From Mimachlamys varia (lineage: Eukaryota > Mollusca > Bivalvia > Pectinida > Pectinidae), in NCBI GenBank assembly GCA_947623455.1, contig OX392532.1, positions 4,113,501 to 4,177,500 on the forward strand: a DNA stretch of 64,000 nucleotides, in the 5' to 3' direction. Below are positions 10,601-24,800 of this stretch, piece after piece. The notes below the pieces were generated by a model. That model made no database searches, had not been told where the DNA came from, and worked only from the letters and a program-made list of their open reading frames with translations. Positions within the stretch are counted from its first letter, which is position 1. Each line of letters starts with the position of its first letter. The translations under genes and the position numbers were made by a program.

Positions 10601-13600
10601 AGAAAGCTGAGATTAAGATGGCAGTGATCATTGTCAGTTATAATGTAATGTATCTTTACTTTAAATTCCATTGACTTTCATCTCGAACTATAACATGCAT
10701 TAATAATGTGGTCAATTGAATAAAAACTCATCCGAAACAAAAACCCACAATACATCTTTTGTTTTTTCCATCCTAGCTGAATAGATATGTGATATTACAG
10801 TGGAAATATTATACAGACAGAGTTTAAATACAGGAAAAATTAATGAAATACTCTTGCATTTGTTTCTGTTGGTTTTCGTCGAATCAGATATACTAGTAGT
10901 TGCACACCCAATCAATAATTTACATGACAATTACAAAACGTTATAGACGGTATTTATAAGTAATTTGATGCACCTTAAACTGTGTATACAACTACCAATG
11001 AACATAACTAATAAATCAATATCCACTCAGTTATCGGTATATCAATATAGACGCAGAGGTTGTGATAAGTATTTATCATTTTGTAGCGACATGCATAAAG
11101 GGAGGTAACCGCGTCTTTCTCTAATGTATAGTGTGAAATACTATATGAAGTAACCTGTTTACAGACACATTTCAAAACAGATAAAATGAGCAGAACCAAA
11201 TGTTAATTACTATTACTAATATACCCTTCGATGTTATCTGTTTAATACAAACAATTGGTATCTGTTGGTATGTTTTGGCGTACCTTTTGACCTCACGACC
11301 TCCTCAGAATGTTACATGTACTGATTTCTTATCTTTCTTTGATTGTTACACACTGAACATTTTTAAACGGTACATGTTTAAGCATTCAAAGGAGTCGCTC
11401 AATCCTTATAAACCTTACACATGCTAATATATTGCTTCTCTGGGTAAGTATTAAATGCTTCATAATGTACATACTTCTGATTATTATGCGTAAAAAGCAG
11501 TGATTTACATCCGGGAATACTTAAAATAATCCGTTCCCGACTTTGATTTTTGACAATGACATGATCGTAAAGGATGACGTAACACACACATATGCTGTAA
11601 AATGTCTTTACTGAAGAAGCTAGCCTGATGGATCGCCAAGTAAGACTGAACACTGTATACACAGGATACAAATCACGAATGTAACCTTTTGTTAACATAT
11701 GTACATAAAGCAGACTACCAAGTAATGATCGGTGTGTCCTAGGGTAATAACCGAGGTGTCAGTGCCGTGTTCCAGAAAGCTGAGATTAAGGTGGCAGTGA
11801 TCATTGTCAGTTATAATGTCATGTGCCTTTACTTTAAATCTCATTGACTTTCATCTCGAACTATAACACGCATTAATAGTGTGGTCAACTGAATAAAAAC
11901 TCATCCGAAACAAAAACCCACAATAAATCTTTTGTTTTTTTCCTAGCTGAATAGATATTTGAAATTACAGTGGAATTATTATACAGGCAGAGTTTAAATA
12001 CAGAAAAAATTAAGAAATACTCTTGCATTTTCATAACTGTTTATTATGTTTCTCACAATTATTTGTTTCTATTGAGTTTCGCTGAATCAGATATAGTTGC
12101 ACACCCAATCAATAATTTACATGACAATTACAAAAGTTTATACACGGTATTTATAAGTAATTTGATGCACCTTAAACTGTGTATACAAATACCAGTGAAC
12201 ATAACTAATAAATCAATATCCACTCAGTTATCGGTATATCAATATAGACGCAGAGGTTGTGATAAGTATTTATCATTTTGTAGCGACATGCATAAAGGGA
12301 GGTAACTGGGTCTTTCTCTAATGTAAAGCGTGTAATACTATATGAAGTAACCTGTTTACAGACACATTTCAAAACAGATAAAATGAGCAGAACCAAATGT
12401 TAATTACTATTACTAATATATCCTTTGATGTTATCTGTTTAATACAAGCAATTGGTATCTGTTGGTATGTTTTGGGCGTACCTCTTGACCTCACGACCTC
12501 CTCAGAATGTTACTGATTTCTTATCTTTCTTTGAATGTTACACACTGCACATGTTCAAACATTCAAAGGAGTCGCTCAATCCTTATAAACCTTACACATG
12601 CTAATATATTGCTTCTCTGGGTTAGTATTAAATGCTTTATAATGTACATACTTCTGATCATTATGCGTAAAAAGGCAGTAATTTACATTCGGGAATACTT
12701 AAAATAATCCGTTCCCGACTTTGATTTTTGACAATGACATGATCGTAAAGGATGACGTAACACACACATATGCTGTAAAATGTCTTTACTGAAGAAGCTA
12801 GCCTGATGGATCGCCGAGTAAGACTGAACACTGTATACACAGGATACAAATCACGAATGTAACCTTTTGTTAACATATATACATAAAGCAGACTACCAAG
12901 TAATGATCGATGTGTCCTAGGGTAATAACCGAGGTGTCAGTGCCGTGTTCCAGAAAGCTGAGATTAAGGTGGCAGTGATCATTGTCAGTTATAATGTAAT
13001 GTGCCTTTACTTTAAATTCCATTGACTTTCATCTCGAACTATAACACGCATTAATAGTGTGGTCAACTGAATAAAAACTCATCCGAAACAAAAACCCACA
13101 ATAAATCTTTTGTTTTTTTTCCCTAGCTGAATAGATATTTGAAATTACAGTAGAATTATTATACAGGCAGATTTTAAATACAGAAAAAAAATAAGAAATA
13201 CTCTTGCATTTTCATAACTGTTTATTATGTTTCTCACAATTATTTGTTTCTATTGAGTTTCGCTGAATCAGATATAGTTGCACACCCAATCAATATTTTA
13301 CATGACAATTACAAAACGTTATACACGTTATATAAGTAATTTGATGCACCATAAACTGTGTATACAAATACCAGTGAACATAACTAATAAATCAATATCC
13401 ACTCAGTTATCGGTATATCAATATAGACGCAGAGGTTGTGATAAGTATTTATCATTTTGGAGTGACATGCATAAAGGGAGGTAACCGCGTCTTTCTCTAA
13501 TGTATAGTGTGTAATACTATATGAAGTAACCTGTTTACAGACACATTTCAAAACAGATAAAATGAGCAGAACCAAATGTTAATTACTATTACTAATATAT

Positions 13601-14087
13601 CCTTTGATGTTATCTGTTTAATGCAAGCAATTGGTATCTGTTGGTATGTTTTGGGCGTACCTCTTGACCTCACGACCTCCTCAGAATGTTACTGATTTCT
13701 TATCTTTCTTTGATTTTTACGCACTGCACATGTTTAAACGGTACATGTTTAAGCATTCAAAGGAGTCGCTCAATCTTTATAAACTTTACACATGCTAATG
13801 TATTGCTTCTCTGGGTAAGTATTAAATGCTTCATAATGTACATACTTCTGATCATTATGCGTAAAAAAGCAGTGATTTACATCCGGGAATACTTAAAATA
13901 ATCCGTTCCCGACTTTGATTTTTGACAATGACATGATCGTAAAGGATGACGTAACACACACATATGCTGTAAAATGTCTTTACTGAAGAAGCTAGCCTGA
14001 TGGATCGCCGAGTAAGACTGAACACTGTATACACAGGATACAAATCACGAATGTAACCTTTTGTTAACATATATACATAAAACAGAC
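10601..14087. repeat. Three tandem copies of a ~1.18-kb unit
   Basis: Copies begin with AGAAAGCTGAGATTAAG at 10601, 11774 and 12952, giving spacings of 1173 and 1178 bp. The third copy ends near 14087. The copies are highly similar, with small indels. Each complete unit ends with a diverged piece of the neighbouring 32-bp array (GGTAATAACCGAGGTG), so duplication started inside that array. The unit contains AAAGGGAGGTAAC, a motif widespread in molluscan repeats. No protein could be recognised in the unit. Confidence 0.92.
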
Positions 14088-14929
14088 CCGTACAAAATGG
14101 ACAAAGACATATAAAAACATGTAGTTTGTCGATCTATTGGGATATAAATTACACAACAAACTCATAAATACAACGTTGTCGAAATGCATTTTAGCACTTA
14201 CAGTTGAAGAGTGTAATAAGTTCCAAACACCACAACGCAATACTATCAACATACATTCTTGCAGTTATAATGTTAGAGCGTAACGTTCTGCTAGTGTCAG
14301 GCGCAAAATTGTTATGAAAATTGAAATAAAATATCTCACAACTGCATCTATTTCTTCGAATACATGAGCGTCTACCGCTGAGGTGTGTCTTTCCTTTTCT
14401 TTTTGTTTTGCATTCTGTTTCTTCTTACTTTATAAACTACTGAAGCCCCTTGGACGTACTGACGATACTTCATCTTCATACAGCCAGCATCTTACACCGT
14501 CAACTTGCACAACAATTACGCTTTACCAGCAATTGACCCCGAGTGAAGAGTCACACGACGGAGATGCAATAATTCGTGTATTGACTTCCAATTCTCTGAC
14601 GGTGATAAAGTGTTCATGTAAATATGTAATTTTTAATAAAATAATCTGAAATAATTAAAAAAAATATTGCATGTTGATACATATCTGGAATAGCACATGT
14701 TACCATAAAACAGATACTGTATACTAGATGTAGGCTACAAGCTATGCGTTTGCAATACACAGGCCTCACAATATACGCCCTGGAAGCATTACATGTAGTA
14801 TTGCATATTTGATTTCCAATTGCACATTTAGCGTCAATAGTTATGAATTTACAATTTTGTATCGACTAGTTTGTATTTAAAGTCTAGTACAAATGTATGG
14901 TAGGGCTGCCATAACACAACTGTTCTTCT
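14088..14929. other. Non-coding stretch, nothing recognised
   Basis: Short open frames exist on both strands, but none shows a recognisable domain, splice context or repeat relationship strong enough to annotate. Confidence 0.45.
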
Positions 14930-15299
14930 CTGTGCCATCCTATCCTGGGGTTTATACCATGTAGAGGATCGACCTGAGGTAGGGTATAGTCTTGTGTTAG
15001 CCTCCGTGTCATCCTATCCTGGGGTTTATACCCTGTAGAGGATCGACCTGAGGTAGGGTATAGTCTTGTGTTAGCCTCCGTGTCATCCTATCCTGGGGTT
15101 TATACCCTGTAGAGGATCGACCCGAGGTAAGGTATAGTCTTGTGTTAGCCTCCGTGTCATCCTATCCTGGGGTTTATACCCTGTAGAGGATCGACCCGAG
15201 GTAAGGTATAGTCTTGTGTTAGCCTCCGTGTCATCCTATCCTGGGGTTTATACCCTGTAGAGGATCGACCCGAGGTAGGGTATAGTCTTGTGTTAGCCT
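14930..15299. repeat. Minisatellite, 74-bp unit, five copies
   Basis: The unit contains CATCCTATCCTGGGGTTTAT and GTAGAGGATCGACC. Starts of TATCCTGGGG are 74 bp apart. The copies differ at only a few bases. It lies about 470 bp beyond the PIPOX stop codon. Confidence 0.95.
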
Positions 15300-15764
15300 T
15301 GGCATTATATAAAAAGTTGTTTTTTCTATTGAAGATCACCAATCTTTTGTTGCCTTTATACCATCAACATGTATCCATTTGTTCGTTATTTCATTACAGG
15401 AATTTTAATAAATAAATGCTCTTTTTCGACTAGACTTGTATTGTGTTATTTTTCGACAAGAAACCGAGCAAAGTAAATCCTGTGTGTTATCCTGTGGGTA
15501 TTAAGGTTGTCGGCATGCTAAACACGAAGGTATAAAAGTTATATCATTGAAATAATGTTATGTTTCAATGCGTCAATATGATATAATGCAGATACTATTC
15601 ATTTATATCTTATATACCTTTTTTTATTTTTCAAAAGCTACATAATGTAGCCAGTTCATATTAATGACTTTCAGATCAGTTGTATCTTTTTAAATAATTT
15701 TTCGGGAAATCATTCGTATTTGTCAATACAGGTGGTTATACACATATATTGATATCTTCTATGC
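15300..15764 (-). other. Probable 3' untranslated and downstream region of PIPOX
   Basis: No coding signal was seen. On the minus strand this is the sequence directly after the PIPOX stop codon. A candidate AATAAA lies at 15623-15628. Confidence 0.5.
15623..15628 (-). terminator. Candidate polyadenylation signal of PIPOX
   Basis: On the minus strand the sequence is AATAAA, about 137 bases after the PIPOX stop codon. It is plausible but unproven. Confidence 0.4.
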
Positions 15765-15889
15765 TTATAATTTGGACGACTTGTTAAATCGGTCGATCCT
15801 AAAATGAGAGAGGTTGTAGGATGGCGTCTTCCGCATGACGAGTTCTGCGAGGATTTTCCCTACAACTGGGGATAGCTTGAAACCATGTC
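15765..15889 (-). CDS. PIPOX: PIPOX exon 8 (residues 342-382, ends SKL)
   Basis: The acceptor is TGTATTACAG. The exon completes the split glycine, then reads [19 protein letters not shown] and finally NKSSKL before TAA. SKL is a canonical type 1 peroxisomal signal. The intron before it is 13.5 kb and is mostly one minisatellite. Confidence 0.93.
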
Positions 15890-18800
15890 CTGTAATACAA
15901 ACAGACTCTATAAACTAAGACAAGTACATTGTACAGCTCGACATACAGCCATAAGTAGGACAAGTACATTGTTTGACAGCTCGACACACAGTCATAAGTA
16001 AGACAGGTACATTGTACAGCTCGACATACAGCTATAAGTAAGACAGGTACATTGTTTGACAGCTCGACATACAGCCATAAGTAAGACAGGTACATTGTTT
16101 GACAGCTCGACATACAGCTATAAGTAAGACAGGTACATTGTTTGACAGCTCGACATACAGTCATAAGTAAGACAGGTACATTGTTTGACAACTCGACACA
16201 CAGTCATAAGTAAGACAAGTACATTGTTTGACAACTCGACACACAGTCATAAGTAAGACAGGTACATTGTACAGCTCGACATACAGCTATAAGTAAGACA
16301 GGTACATTGTTTGACAGCTCGACATACAGCCATAAGTAGGACAAGTACATTGTTTGACAGCTCGACATACAGTCATAAGTAAGACAAGTACATTGTACAG
16401 CTCGACAAACAGCCATAAGTAAGACAAGTACATTATTTGACAGCTCGACATTCAGCCATAGGTAAAACAAATACATTGTTTGACAGCTCGACATACAGTC
16501 ATAAGTATGACAAGTTCATTGTTTGACAGCTCGACATACAGCCATAGGTAAGACAAGTTCATTGTTTGACAACTCGACATACAGCGATAAGTAAGACAAG
16601 TACATTGTTTGACAGCTCGACATACAGTCATATGTAAGACAAGTACATTGTTTGACAGCTCGACATGCAACCATATGTAAGTAAGACAAGTACATTGTTT
16701 GACAGTTCGACATACAGTCATAAATAAGACAAGTACATTGTTTGACAGCTCGACATACAGCCATAGGTAAGACAAGAGCATTGATTGACAACTCGACATA
16801 CAGCCATAGGTAAGACAAGTACATTGTTTGACAGCTCGACATACAGTCATAAGTAGGACAAGTACATTGTTTGACAGCTCGACATACAGTCATAAGTAGG
16901 ACAAGTACATTGTTTGACAGCTCGACATACAGTCATAAGTAAGACAGGTACATTGTTTGACAGCTCGACATACAGTCATAAGTAAGACAAGTACATTGTT
17001 TGACAGCTCGATATACAGTCATAAGTAAGACAAGTACATTGTTTGACAACTAGACATACAGTCATAGTTAAGACAGGTTCATTGTTTGACAGCTCGACAA
17101 ACAGCCAAAAGTAAGACAGGTACATTGTTTGACAGCTCGACATACAGTCATAAGTAAGACAGGTACATTGTTTGATAGCTCGACATACAGTCATAAGTAA
17201 GACAAGTACATTGTTTGACAGCTCGACATGCAACCATAAGTAAGACAAGTACATTGTTTGACAGCTCGACATACAGCCATAAGTAAGACAAGTACATTGT
17301 TTGACAGCTCGACATACAGTCATAAGTAAGACAAGTACATTGTTTGACAGCTCGACATACAGCCATAGGTAAGACAAGAGCATTGATTGACAACTCGACA
17401 TACAGCCATAGGTAAGACAAGTATATTGTTTGACAGCTCGACACACAGTCATAAGTAAGACAGGTACATTGTACAGCTCGACATACAGCCATAAGTAAGA
17501 CAGGTACATTGTTTGACAGCTCGACATACAGCCATAAGTAAGACAGGTACATTGTTTGACAGCTCGACATACAGCCATAAGTAAGACAGGTACATTGTTT
17601 GACAGCTCGACATACAGCTATAAGTAAGACAGGTACATTGTTTGACAGCTCGACATACAGTCATAAGTAAGACATGTACATTGTTTGACAACTCGACACA
17701 CAGTCATAAGTAAGACAGGTACATTGTACAGCTCGACATACAGCTATAAGTAAGACAGGTACATTGTTTGACAGCTCGACATACAGCCATAAGTAAGACA
17801 GGTACATTGTTGACAGCTCGACATACAGTCATAAGTAAGACAAGTACATTGTACAGCTCGACAAACAGCTATAAGTAAGACAAGTACATTATTTGACAGC
17901 TCGACATACAGCCATAGGTAAAACAAATACATTGTTTGACAGCTCGACATACAGTCATAAGTATGACAAGTACATTGTTTGACAGCTCGACATACAGCCA
18001 TAGGTAAGACAAGTTCATTGTTTGACAACTCGACATACAGCGATAAGTAAGACAAGTACATTGTTTGACAGCTCGACATACAGTCATATGTAAGACAAGT
18101 ACATTGTTTGACAGCTCGACATGCAACCATATGTAAGTAAGACAAGTACATTGTTTGACAGCTCTACATACAGCCATAGGTAAAACAAATACATTGTTTG
18201 ACAGCTCGACATACAGTCATAAGTAGGACAAGTACATTGTTTGACAGCTCGACATAAAGTCATAAGTAGGACAAGTACATTGTTTGACAGCTCTACATAC
18301 AGCCATAGGTAAAACAAATACATTGTTTGACAACTAGACATACAGTCATAAGTAGGACAAATACATTGTTTGACAGCTCGACATACAGTCATAAGTAGGA
18401 CAAGTACATTGTTTGACAGCTCGACATACAGTCATATGTAAGACAAGTACATTGTTTGACAGCTCGACATGCAACCATATGTAAGTAAGACAAGTACATT
18501 GTTTGACAGCTCTACATACAGCCATAGGTAAAACAAATACATTGTTTGACAGCTCGACATACAGTCATAAGCAGGACAAGTACATTGTTTGACAGCTCGA
18601 CATACAGTCATAAGTAAGACAGGTACATTGTTTGACAGCTCGACATACAGTCATAAGTAGGACAAGTACATTGTTTGACAGCTCGACATACAGCAATAAG
18701 TAACACAGGTACATTGTTTGACAGCTCGACATACAGTCATAATTAAGACAAGTACATTGTTTGACAGCTCGACATGCAACCATATGTAAGTAAGACAAGT

Positions 18801-21800
18801 ACATTGTTTGACAGCTCTACATACAGCCATAGGTAAAACAAATACATTGTTTGACAGCTCGACATACAGTCATAAGTAGGACAAGTACATTGTTTGACAG
18901 CTCGACATACAGTCATAAGTAAGACAGGTACATTGTTTGACAACTCGACATACAGCGATAAGTAAGACAAGTACATTGTTTGACAGCTCGACATACAGTC
19001 ATAAGTAAGACAAGTACATTGTTTGACAGCTCGACATACAGTCATAAGTGAGACAAGTACATTGTACAGCTCGACATACAGTCATAAGTATGACAAGTAC
19101 ATTGTTTGACAGCTCGACACACAGTCATAAGTAAGACAGGTACATGGTACAGCTCGACATACAGCTATAAGTAAGACAGGTACATTGTTTGACAGCTCGA
19201 CATACAGCCATAAGTAGGACAAGTACATTGTTTGACAGCTCGACATACAGTCATAAGTAAGACAAGTACATTGTACAGCGGGACAAACAGCCATAAGTAA
19301 GACAAGTACATTATTTGACAGCTCGACATACAGCCATAGGTAAAACAAATACATTGTTTGACAGCTCGACATACAGTCATAAGTATGACAAGTACATTGT
19401 TTGACAGCTCGACATACAGCCATAGGTAAGACAAGTTCATTGTTTGACAACTCGACACACAGTCATAAGTAAGACAGGTACATTGTACAGCTCGACATAC
19501 AGCTATAAGTAAGACAGGTACATTGTTTGACAGCTCGACATACAGCCATAAGTAAGACAGGTACATTGTTTGACAGCTCGACATACAGCCATCAGTAAGA
19601 CAGGTACATTGTTTGACAACTCGACACACAGTCATAAGTAAGACAGGTACATTGTACAGCTCGACATACAGCCATAAGTAGGACAAGTACATTGTTTGAC
19701 AGCTCGACATACAGTCATAAGTAAGACAAGTACATTGTTTGACAGCTCGACATACAGTCATAAGTATGACAAGTACATTGTTTGACAGCTCGACATACAG
19801 CCATAGGTAAGACAAGTTCATTGTTTGACAACTCGACATACAGCGATAAGTAAGACAAGTACATTGTTTGACAGCTCGACATACAGTCATATGTAAGACA
19901 AGTACATTGTTTGACAGCTCGACATACAGTCATAAGTATGACAAGTACATTGTTTGACAGCTCGACATACAGCCATAGGTAAGACAAGTTCATTGTTTGA
20001 CAACTCGACATACAGCGATAAGTAAGACAAGTACATTGTTTGACAACTCGACATACAGCGATAAGTAAGACAAGTACATTGTTTGACAGCTCGACATACA
20101 GTCATAAGTAAGACAAGTACATTGTTTGACAGCTCGACATACAGTCATAAGTGAGACAAGTACATTGTACAGCTCGACATACAGTCATAAGTAGGACAAG
20201 TACATTGTTTGACAACTCGACATACAGCGATAAGTAAGACAAGTACATTGTTTGACAACTCGACATACAGCGATAAGTAAGACAAGTACATTGTTTGACA
20301 GCTCGACATACAGTCATAAGTAGGACAAGTACATTGTTTGACAGCTCGACATACAGTCATAAGTGAGACAAGTACATTGTACAGCTCGACATACAGTCAT
20401 AAGTATGACAAGTACATTGTTTGACAGCTCGACATACAGCCATAGGTAAGACAAGAGCATTGATTGACAACTCGACATACAGCCATAGGTAAGACAAGTA
20501 CATTGTTTGACAGCTCGACATGCAACCATATGTAAGTAAGACAAGTACATTGTTTGACAGTTCGACATACAGTCATATGTAAGACAAGTACATTGTTTGA
20601 CAGCTCGACATGCAACCATATGTAAGTAAGACAAGTACATTGTTTGACAGCTCTACATACAGTCATAAGTAAGACAAGTACATTGTTTGACAGCTCGACA
20701 TACAGCCATAGGTAAGACAAGAGCATTGATTGACAACTCGACATACAGCCATAGGTAAGACAAGTACATTGTTTGACAGCTCGACATACAGTCATAAGTA
20801 GGACAAGTACATTGTTTGACAGCTCGACATACAGTCATAAGTAGGACAAGTACATTGTTTGACAGCTCGACATACAGTCATAAGTAAGACAGGTACATTG
20901 TTTGACAGCTCGACATAAAGTCATAAGTAAGACAAGTACATTGTTTGACAGCTCGATATACAGTCATAAGTAAGACAAGTACATTGTTTGACAACTAGAC
21001 ATACAGTCATAGTTAAGACAGGTTCATTGTTTGACAGCTCGACAAACAGCCAAAAGTAAGACAGGTACATTGTTTGACAGCTCGACATACAGTCATAAGT
21101 AAGACAGGTACATTGTTTGATAGCTCGACATACAGTCATAAGTAAGACAAGTACATTGTTTGACAGCTCGACATGCAACCATAAGTAAGACAAGTACATT
21201 GTTTGACAGCTCGACATACAGCCATAAGTAAGACAAGTACATTGTTTGACAGCTCGACATACAGTCATAAGTAAGACAAGTACATTGTTTGACAGCTCGA
21301 CATACAGCCATAGGTAAGACAAGAGCATTGATTGACAACTCGACATACAGCCATAGGTAAGACAAGTATATTGTTTGACAGCTCGACACACAGTCATAAG
21401 TAAGACAGGTACATTGTACAGCTCGACATACAGCCATAAGTAAGACAGGCACATTGTTTGACAGCTCGACATACAGCCATAAGTAAGACAAGTGCATTGT
21501 TTGACAGCTCGACATACAGTCAAAAGTAAGACAGGTACATTGTTTGACAGCTCGACATACAGCCATAAGTAAGACAGGTACATTGTTTGACAGCTCGACA
21601 TACAGCCATAAGTAAGACAGGTACATTGTTTGACAGCTCGACATACAGCTATAAGTAAGACAGGTACATTGTTTGACAGCTCGACATACAGTCATAAGTA
21701 AGACAGGTACATTGTTTGACAACTCGACACACAGTCATAAGGAAGACAGGTACATTGTACAGCTCGACATACAGCTATAAGTAAGACAGGTACATTGTTT

Positions 21801-24800
21801 GACAGCTCGACATACAGCCATAAGTAAGACAGGTACATTGTTGACAGCTCGACATACAGTCATAAGTAAGACAAGTACATTGTACAGCTCGACAAACAGC
21901 TATAAGTAAGACAAGTACATTATTTGACAGCTCGACATACAGCCATAGGTAAAACAAATACATTGTTTGACAGCTCGACATACAGTCATAAGTATGACAA
22001 GTACATTGTTTGACAGCTCGACATACAGCCATAGGTAAGACAAGTTCATTGTTTGACAACTCGACATACAGCGATAAGTAAGACAAGTGCATTGTTTGAC
22101 AGCTCGACATACAGTCATATGTAAGACAAGTACATTGTTTGACAGCTCGACATGCAACCATATGTAAGTAAGACAAGTACATTGTTTGACAGTTCGACAT
22201 ACAGTCATAAATAAGACAAGTACATTGTTTGACAGCCCGACATACAGGCATAGGTAAGACAAGAGCATTGATTGACAACTCGACATACAGCCATAGGTAA
22301 GACAAGTACATTGTTTGACAGCTCGACATACACTCATAAGTAGGACAAGTACATTGTTTGACAGCTCGACATACAGTCATAAGTAAGAGAGGTACATTGT
22401 TTGATAGCTCGACATACAGTCATAAGTATGACAAGTACATTGTTTGACAACTAGACATACAGTCATAGTTAAGACAGGTTCATTGTTTGACAGCTCGACA
22501 AACAGCCAAAAGTAAGACAGGTACATTGTTTGACAGCTCGACATACAGTCATAAGTAAGACAGGTACATTGTTTGATAGCTCGACATACAGTCATAAGTA
22601 AGACAAGTACATTGTTTGACAGCTCGACATACAGTCATAATTAAGACAAGTACATTGTTTGACAGCTCTACATACAGTCATAAGTAAGACAAGTACATTG
22701 TTTGACAGCTCGACATACAGTCATAAGTAAGAGTAGTACATTGTTTGACAGCTCGACATACAGTCATAAATAAGACAAGTACATAGTTTGACAGCCCGAC
22801 ATACAGCCATAGGTAAGACAAGAGCATTGATTGACAACTCGACATACAGCCATAGGTAAGACAAGTACATTGTTTGACAGCTCGACATACAGTCATAAGT
22901 AGGACAAGTACATTGTTTGACAGCTCGACATACAGTCATAAGTAGGACAAGTACATTGTTTGACAGCTCGACATACAGTCATAAGTAAGAGAGGTACATT
23001 GTTTGATAGCTCGACATACAGCGATAAGTAAGACAAGTACATTGTTTGACAGCTCGACATACAGTCATAAGTAAGACAAGTACATTGTTTGACAGCTCGA
23101 CATACAGTCATAAGTGAGACAAGTACATTGTACAGCTCGACATACAGTCATAAGTATGACAAGTACATTGTTTGACAGCTCGACACACAGTCATAAGTAA
23201 GACAGGTACATGGTACAGCTCGACATACAGCCATAAGTAGGACAAGTACATTGTTTGACAGCTCGACATACAGTCATAAGTAAGACAAGTACATTGTACA
23301 GCGGGACAAACAGCCATAAGTAAGACAAGTACATTATTTGACAGCTCGACATACAGCCATAGGTAAAACAAATACATTGTTTGACAGCTCGACATACAGT
23401 CATAAGTATGACAAGTACATTGTTTGACAGCTCGACATACAGCCATAGGTAAGACAAGTTCATTGTTTGACAACTCGACACACAGTCATAAGTAAGACAG
23501 GTACATTGTACAGCTCGACATACAGCTATAAGTAAGACAGGTACATTGTTTGACAGCTCGACATACAGCCATAAGTAAGACAGGTACATTGTTTGACAGC
23601 TCGACATACAGCCATCAGTAAGACAGGTACATTGTTTGACAACTCGACACACAGTCATAAGTAAGACAGGTACATTGTACAGCTCGACATACAGCTATAA
23701 GTAAGACAGGTACATTGTTTGACAACTCGACATACAGCCATAAGTAGGACAAGTACATTGTTTGACAGCTCGACATACAGTCATAAGTAAGACAAGTACA
23801 TTGTTTGACAGCTCGACATACAGTCATAAGTATGACAAGTACATTGTTTGACAGCTCGACATACAGCCATAGGTAAGACAAGTTCATTGTTTGACAACTC
23901 GACATACAGCGATAAGTAAGACAAGTACATTGTTTGACAGCTCGACATACAGTCATATGTAAGACAAGTACATTGTTTGACAGCTCGACATACAGTCATA
24001 AGTATGACAAGTACATTGTTTGACAGCTCGACATACAGCCATAGGTAAGACAAGTTCATTGTTTGACAACTCGACATACAGCGATAAGTAAGACAAGTAC
24101 ATTGTTTGACAACTCGACATACAGCGATAAGTAAGACAAGTACATTGTTTGACAGCTCGACATACAGTCATAAGTAAGACAAGTACATTGTTTGACAGCT
24201 CGACATACAGTCATAAGTGAGACAAGTACATTGTACAGCTCGACATACAGTCATAAGTATGACAAGTACATTGTTTGACAACTCGACATACAGCGATAAG
24301 TAAGACAAGTACATTGTTTGACAACTCGACATACAGCGATAAGTAAGACAAGTACATTGTTTGACAGCTCGACATACAGTCATAAGTAGGACAAGTACAT
24401 TGTTTGACAGCTCGACATACAGTCATAAGTGAGACAAGTACATTGTACAGCTCGACATACAGTCATAAGTATGACAAGTACATTGTTTGACAGCTCGACA
24501 TACAGCCATAGGTAAGACAAGAGCATTGATTGACAACTCGACATACAGCCATAGGTAAGACAAGTACATTGTTTGACAGCTCGACATGCAACCATATGTA
24601 AGTAAGACAAGTACATTGTTTGACAGTTCGACATACAGTCATATGTAAGACAAGTACATTGTTTGACAGCTCGACATGCAACCATATGTAAGTAAGACAA
24701 GTACATTGTTTGACAGCTCTACATACAGTCATAAGTAAGACAAGTACATTGTTTGACAGCTCGACATACAGCCATAGGTAAGACAAGAGCATTGATTGAC

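Noticed and set aside
11399..11698. Recurrent minus-strand frames in the 1.18-kb units
   Set aside because: They recur only because the DNA is triplicated. Lengths differ between copies and no domain is recognisable.
19165..19890. Long cysteine-rich minus-strand frames in the 43-bp array (up to 241 residues), resembling a repetitive secreted protein
   Set aside because: The 43-bp unit cycles through three frames every 129 bp, so the same peptide recurs by arithmetic. The region is intron 7 of PIPOX and frames break at unit-length variants.
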